Shown here: piece after piece, positions 14,916 through 18,176 of the stretch
How positions within the stretch are numbered: the stretch's first letter is position 1
Layout of the letters: the number at the start of each line of letters is the position of its first letter
Origin: an uncultured Lachnospiraceae bacterium
GTDB lineage: Bacteria > Bacillota > Clostridia > Lachnospirales > Lachnospiraceae
Reading direction: 5' to 3'
DNA: 18,176 bases
Assembly (NCBI GenBank): GCA_910585215.1
Contig: CAJUDQ010000038.1
Coordinates: 1-18,176 of the forward strand
Made by a program: the position numbers and the translations under genes
Notes under the pieces: generated by a model
The model's input: only the letters and a program-made list of their open reading frames with translations
Told to the model about the DNA's origin: nothing
Databases searched by the model: none

Positions 14916-16712
14916 TTAGGCTTTTGTATTTTCATTAATCAATACACACACAGTTCTCTGAGGAACGGTAATCATTCTCTGAACCGTCTGTTTCTGAATA
15001 CTTTTGTCTGTAATAAAACATATCTTCCATGTTTTGCGCTTATCTGTATAAGGAATTGCAAACTGTCTTTCATCCCAGTTCATATTGCAGGCAATATAAA
15101 TATCTTTGTCACCTTTGTTACCATAAGCTCCATAATACATACAGGCAAAGCTTCTGCTATTATAAGACTGGTCTACTCTCCACGGTTCTGCTCCATGATA
15201 GGACAAATCCGGACATCCACAGGACATATAATCTATCATCTTTGGTTCTTCAAACTGATGCAAAACTTTGTTTTCCCTTCGAAATGCAATCATTTTCTTC
15301 ATAAATTCAAAAATCTCATGATTGGTTTTTAAGTCATTCCAATTGAGCCAGCTGATTTCATTGTCCTGACAGTAAGGATTATTATTGCCCTTGCAGGATT
15401 TTCCCATCTCGTCTCCTGCATAAATCATAGGGGTACCCTGAGACAGCATAAGCAGAGAAATTCCATTTTTTATCTGCTGTCTGCGAAGCTCCACTATTTT
15501 TTTTCTTCTGGATGGTCCTTCTACACCACAATTCCAGCTAAAATTATAATTACTGCCATCACTGTTGTTTTCCCCGTTTGCCTCATTGTGCTTTCTTTCA
15601 TAGGAAACGGAATCCATCAGCGACATTGTATTGTGATTTGAAAGATAATTAATCAGAGCATATTGATTTGGATTGCTGCGCACATTTATCATCATATCAC
15701 TTACCTGATTGTCATCACTTTTAATAAAACGACGCTCACAGTTCATAAAATTATCATTGACAACAGCAAATCTTTTTTGTTCTTTAAACATATTCCAGCC
15801 ATCAATATTTTCTCCGGTATCATAATTGCTGATAAGCTTTACCATGGAAATCACAGGGTCAGATTTAATCATATTAAGCGGCGCTACATTAAAATTTGCA
15901 TGAATCCCATCTATATGATATTCCAATACCCAAAAACGCAAAACATCAATAATCGTATGAGGACTCATTCCTTCCGTAAAATGAAATTCCATAATAACTT
16001 CTATATTGTTTTTATGCAGATGTTTCACCATATCTTTAAATTCATTAATCTGATTTCCCTTGCCATGCCTGCTAAATGACGCCTTCGGCGCAAAATAACA
16101 CGCTGTATTGTACCCCCAGTAATTTTGAACTCCCCTTGCCATGCCTTCGGGAATCATGGTATCAAACTCATATGCCGGCATAAGCTCTACGCTGGTAATG
16201 CCAAGCTCCGTTAAATACGGAATTTTTTCAATAATTCCTGCATAACAGCCCTTATTTTTCACTTTGGATGAAGTGTGTTTTGTAAACCCTCTGATATGAA
16301 GCCGATAAATCACAGTATCCTCAAAACTGTGAAACACCTGCTTGTCCTCCTCCCAGTCAAAATCATCTACATAAGTAGAATAGGTTTCCAGATATTCCCC
16401 TTCTTCCCCTTCTGCCTCATAACGATTCACAACCTTTGCATACTCATCCCGTATATATTTACCACCTGCCATCAGAGCATAGTCGTATTTGGCTGCATTT
16501 TTTACTTTAAAGGCATATAAATTTCCAAAATGTTTGTCTTCGTCTATGACAGCAAAACCCGCAGGCTTTTTCGAACCATGTAAAAACAACATGATTTTAT
16601 CTAAATTTTCCCTGGTGTTAATGGAAAAATGAAGATCATTCCCATCCAGCCCGCTTCCCATAGGCAGCAAACCACATCTTTCCGTCTTAAATTCTCTCAT
16701 TTCTCTGGACAT
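14916..16712 (-). CDS. GH13 GlgX/isoamylase-like protein, probable pseudoenzyme
   Basis: 598 residues from the ATG at 16712 (GAGG 5 bases upstream); an in-frame TTG at 16730 overlaps that site. A CBM48-like N-terminal domain (about 8-105) precedes a GH13 barrel (about 130-500) resembling glycogen debranching enzyme GlgX, e.g. VIYRLHIRGFTKH, GITSVELMPAYEF, NYWGYNTACYFAP, LLMLSQGTPMIYAGDEMG, and a C-terminal beta domain. The four GH13 catalytic regions are degenerate. Region I (IEVIMEFHFTEG, about 237-248) lacks the usual DVVYNHT. Region II is DGIHANFN where DGFRFDLA is expected: the nucleophile Asp is Asn273 and its Arg partner is His271. Region III is LISNYD where IAEPWD is expected: the acid/base Glu is Asn296. 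Region IV is SNHNTMSL for TxHDGFTL: the stabilising Asp is Asn361. It therefore should not hydrolyse glycans; a carbohydrate-binding, scaffolding or regulatory role is inferred. First gene of a run with traX and the helicase. Confidence 0.85.
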   Translation of the reverse strand: MSREMREFKTERCGLLPMGSGLDGNDLHFSINTRENLDKIMLFLHGSKKPAGFAVIDEDKHFGNLYAFKVKNAAKYDYALMAGGKYIRDEYAKVVNRYEAEGEEGEYLETYSTYVDDFDWEEDKQVFHSFEDTVIYRLHIRGFTKHTSSKVKNKGCYAGIIEKIPYLTELGITSVELMPAYEFDTMIPEGMARGVQNYWGYNTACYFAPKASFSRHGKGNQINEFKDMVKHLHKNNIEVIMEFHFTEGMSPHTIIDVLRFWVLEYHIDGIHANFNVAPLNMIKSDPVISMVKLISNYDTGENIDGWNMFKEQKRFAVVNDNFMNCERRFIKSDDNQVSDMMINVRSNPNQYALINYLSNHNTMSLMDSVSYERKHNEANGENNSDGSNYNFSWNCGVEGPSRRKKIVELRRQQIKNGISLLMLSQGTPMIYAGDEMGKSCKGNNNPYCQDNEISWLNWNDLKTNHEIFEFMKKMIAFRRENKVLHQFEEPKMIDYMSCGCPDLSYHGAEPWRVDQSYNSRSFACMYYGAYGNKGDKDIYIACNMNWDERQFAIPYTDKRKTWKICFITDKSIQKQTVQRMITVPQRTVCVLINENTKA

Positions 16713-16773
16713 GTTGACCTCACTTCTCAAGTATTGTGTTTTTTAGAATCTCCTGGTTTTACTTAATATTTTT

Positions 16774-16782
16774 AGTATAGCA
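16774..16782 (-). promoter_or_regulatory. Extended -10 promoter of the GH13-like operon
   Basis: On the minus strand TATACT (16774-16779) with TG one base upstream (16781-16782). No good -35 is found at 16-18 bases. The leader would be about 55 bases to the ATG at 16712. Confidence 0.5.
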
Positions 16783-16878
16783 TAAATATTTGCATTTTCA
16801 TAGTAAATAATGAAAAGAAAATTTCATATATTGTAATTAGATAATTATTACATGACAGGATTATTTTGGAGGTATATT

Positions 16879-17670
16879 TTGATTTATATTGTTGTTCCTG
16901 ATGATACAATTGATTCAATTTCAGAAAGATATTCTCTTTCGGCGGCATCTATCAGCTTTATTAACCAGCTTCCCTATCCATATCGATTAACACCGGGGCA
17001 GGCACTGTTGTTGACAGATATTCCCGAATTTGGAAGCAGCCGGAGTTTATCCTCTCAAAACAGAGATGGAAAAAGAATTTATACAGGCGGATATGCTTAT
17101 CCTTTTATCAGTCCGTGGGTATTAGAACAGACACTGCCTTTTTTGTCATATCTGTATATTTTTTCTTATGGAATTACTGCGCAGGGAGAACTGATTCCTC
17201 CTGCCATTGACGATATGTGGATGATAGAAAGCGCACTGTCCTATCAAACAGCACCAGTTTTGACACTCACTCCATTTGGACCTGATGGAAAATTTAATAA
17301 TTTCCTTATTTCTCAGGTAGTAAATAATCTGGAGACAAGAAGAAAGTTAAAGGATAATATTGTAACAGTGATAACAGAAAAGGGATATCAAGGACTTGAT
17401 ATCGACTTTGAGTATATTTTGAGTCAGGACAGAGATGCATTTACGGATTTTGTGAGATATCTGAGAGAAGCAGTAAATGCACTGGGATATCCAACTTCTG
17501 TGGCGCTGGCTCCGAAGACATCTGCAGAACAGACAGGACTCTTGTATGAGGGAAAGGATTATGAAGGACTGGGAAATGCCGCAGATTATGTATTGTTAAT
17601 GACATATGAGTGGGGGTATACATATGATGATATAAGTCTATGGTTATTAAAATACTTTAATAGAATATAG
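16879..17670 (+). pseudogene. LysM-GH18 spore-lytic enzyme (SleL/YaaH-like), 3' truncated
   Basis: Resembles SleL/YaaH, an N-acetylglucosaminidase acting on spore cortex peptidoglycan during germination. The start is TTG at 16879, with GGAGG (16868-16872) 6 bases upstream; a longer in-frame ATG at 16852 lacks such a site. A single LysM domain opens the protein (IYIVVPDDTIDSISERYSLS, about 2-45), then a GH18 barrel begins: RIYTGGYAYPF, VLTLTPFG, the catalytic motif GLDIDFEY, TSVALAPKTSA, and VLLMTYEWGYTY. Full-length relatives continue from here for roughly 150 more residues (GPP... and a YDW region), but this reading frame switches at about 17626 to an unrelated 13-residue tail and stops. No continuation is seen in any frame up to 18176. 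The acid/base region is present but half the barrel is missing, so it is probably inactive. The cause is a rearrangement, an insertion, or an assembly join near the hairpin element at 17678. Confidence 0.8.
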
Positions 17671-17677
17671 CATTTTT

Positions 17678-17761
17678 GGGACTATCCCAAAGATTGTGTA
17701 AACCTCCAAACTGATATAAAATAACATAATTTGTAGTTTATATAAACTTTGGGATAGTCTC
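17678..17761. repeat. 84-bp imperfect inverted repeat, MITE-like or IS-end remnant
   Basis: Two 26-base arms (17678-17703 and 17736-17761) pair with one mismatch and three G-U pairs; the outer 13 bases (17680-17692 with 17747-17759, GACTATCCCAAAG) are perfect. The central 32 bases are AT-rich and code nothing. The shape, inverted termini with no transposase, fits a miniature inverted-repeat element or the fused ends of an insertion sequence. No target-site duplication was found at these borders. It lies about 50 bases after the point where the GH18 gene breaks. No U run follows, so a terminator is less likely. Confidence 0.55.
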
Positions 17762-17811
17762 TAGGCTCCAACACCATTTATTCACAGACGGAAATTTAGA
17801 AACAGATTTAA

Positions 17812-17853
17812 ATTTTATGTAAACCTACTTTTCCTTTTGTTTAAACATAAAAT
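17812..17853. repeat. Small AT-rich inverted repeat at the end of the TPR gene
   Basis: ATTTTATGTAAAC (17812-17824) pairs with GTTTAAACATAAAAT (17839-17853) apart from a two-base bulge. It spans the stop codon of the TPR gene. It could be a weak terminator, but no U run follows on the minus strand. Confidence 0.25.
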
Positions 17854-18176
17854 CGTTTATTCATCTGCTGAATTATCTTTTTGTACTTTATAGCTTCTTT
17901 TATACCTTTCACATCCTTTAAATAGATATAACATGCTTTACAGAATGAATCATAACATGCTGTTGTTTTATTTGTATACTTATTAATTAATGCATTCGCC
18001 TTTTGATGATTACCTGTTTTATGATATAACTTTATTAAAGAAGTAAGAAAATATCCTTTACTATCATTTGATATTTTTATTCCATCCAAAAACACTTTCT
18101 CTGCTTCTTCATACTTTCTCTGTTTTACATACAAACGCCCAAGTTCATTATAAATTGGTAAAGCTTCTGAATCCTT
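17841..18176 (-). CDS. TPR-repeat protein, C-terminal part (gene runs off the window)
   Basis: The reading frame is open to the window edge, so the start lies beyond 18176; the TTG at 18134 is within a repeat and is not a start. 111 residues are visible. They look like tetratricopeptide helices: ALPIYNELGRLYVKQRKYEE followed by AEKVFLDGI, then SLIKLYHKTGNHQKANALIN, then a cysteine-containing helix pair and a basic end. Such a tail occurs in helix-turn-helix/TPR regulators and in other scaffold proteins; the N-terminal part needed to tell is missing. The sequence is more AT-rich and Lys/Asn-rich than its neighbours, and it follows the hairpin element, so it may belong to a different, acquired segment. 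Confidence 0.65.
   Translation of the reverse strand, partial: KDSEALPIYNELGRLYVKQRKYEEAEKVFLDGIKISNDSKGYFLTSLIKLYHKTGNHQKANALINKYTNKTTACYDSFCKACYIYLKDVKGIKEAIKYKKIIQQMNKRFYV

Noticed and set aside
16795..16835. SigE/SigK promoter for the LysM-GH18 gene
   Set aside because: CATATATTG (16825-16833) resembles a -10, but no matching -35 lies at the right distance.

Overview
The window looks like chromosomal DNA of a low-GC, spore-forming Clostridia, most probably a Lachnospiraceae (Blautia/Dorea/Ruminococcus type). This is inferred from AT-rich intergenic DNA, AGGAGG-type ribosome sites with several TTG/GTG starts, spore-type peptidoglycan enzymes (SpoIID-like and LysM-GH18 proteins), a DUF1292 protein, YqeY and a chromosomal TraX. 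No rRNA, tRNA, CRISPR array or intact insertion sequence was seen.

Layout. 1-3768 (minus): a two-gene operon holding a Tet(M)-like translational GTPase fused to a Rae1/YacP-type NYN endonuclease, followed by a ComEC-like metallo-beta-lactamase lipoprotein. 3956-5206 (plus): a SpoIID-like, peptidoglycan-binding protein. 5262-7337 (minus): a c-di-GMP phosphodiesterase (EAL) with two C-terminal LamG-like domains. 7547-8569 (plus): ilvE with a strong promoter and terminator. 8644-10392 (minus): hflX then a dihydrofolate reductase. 10517-11582 (minus): a disordered charged protein then YqeY. 11619-11663: an Illumina adapter, not biology. 11763-16712 (minus): a GH13/GlgX-like protein that appears to be catalytically dead, TraX, a UvrD/PcrA-type helicase and a DUF1292 protein, tightly packed. 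16879-17670 (plus): a LysM-GH18 spore-lytic enzyme broken off in the middle of its catalytic domain. 17678-17761: an 84-bp hairpin element. 17841-18176 (minus): the end of a TPR protein that runs off the window.

The most notable biology is the GTPase-endonuclease fusion. Both halves belong to families that act at the ribosomal A site, so the fusion suggests one protein that enters the A site and cuts mRNA there. Second is the GH13-like protein, in which all three catalytic acids appear to be replaced by asparagine. Third is the EAL enzyme with tandem LamG-like domains and no export signal.

The most important warning is the adapter at 11619-11663, which includes what looks like the TruSeq HT i5 index D508. 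The join between the left part (up to 11618) and the right part (from 11664) should not be trusted without read evidence or synteny in relatives.
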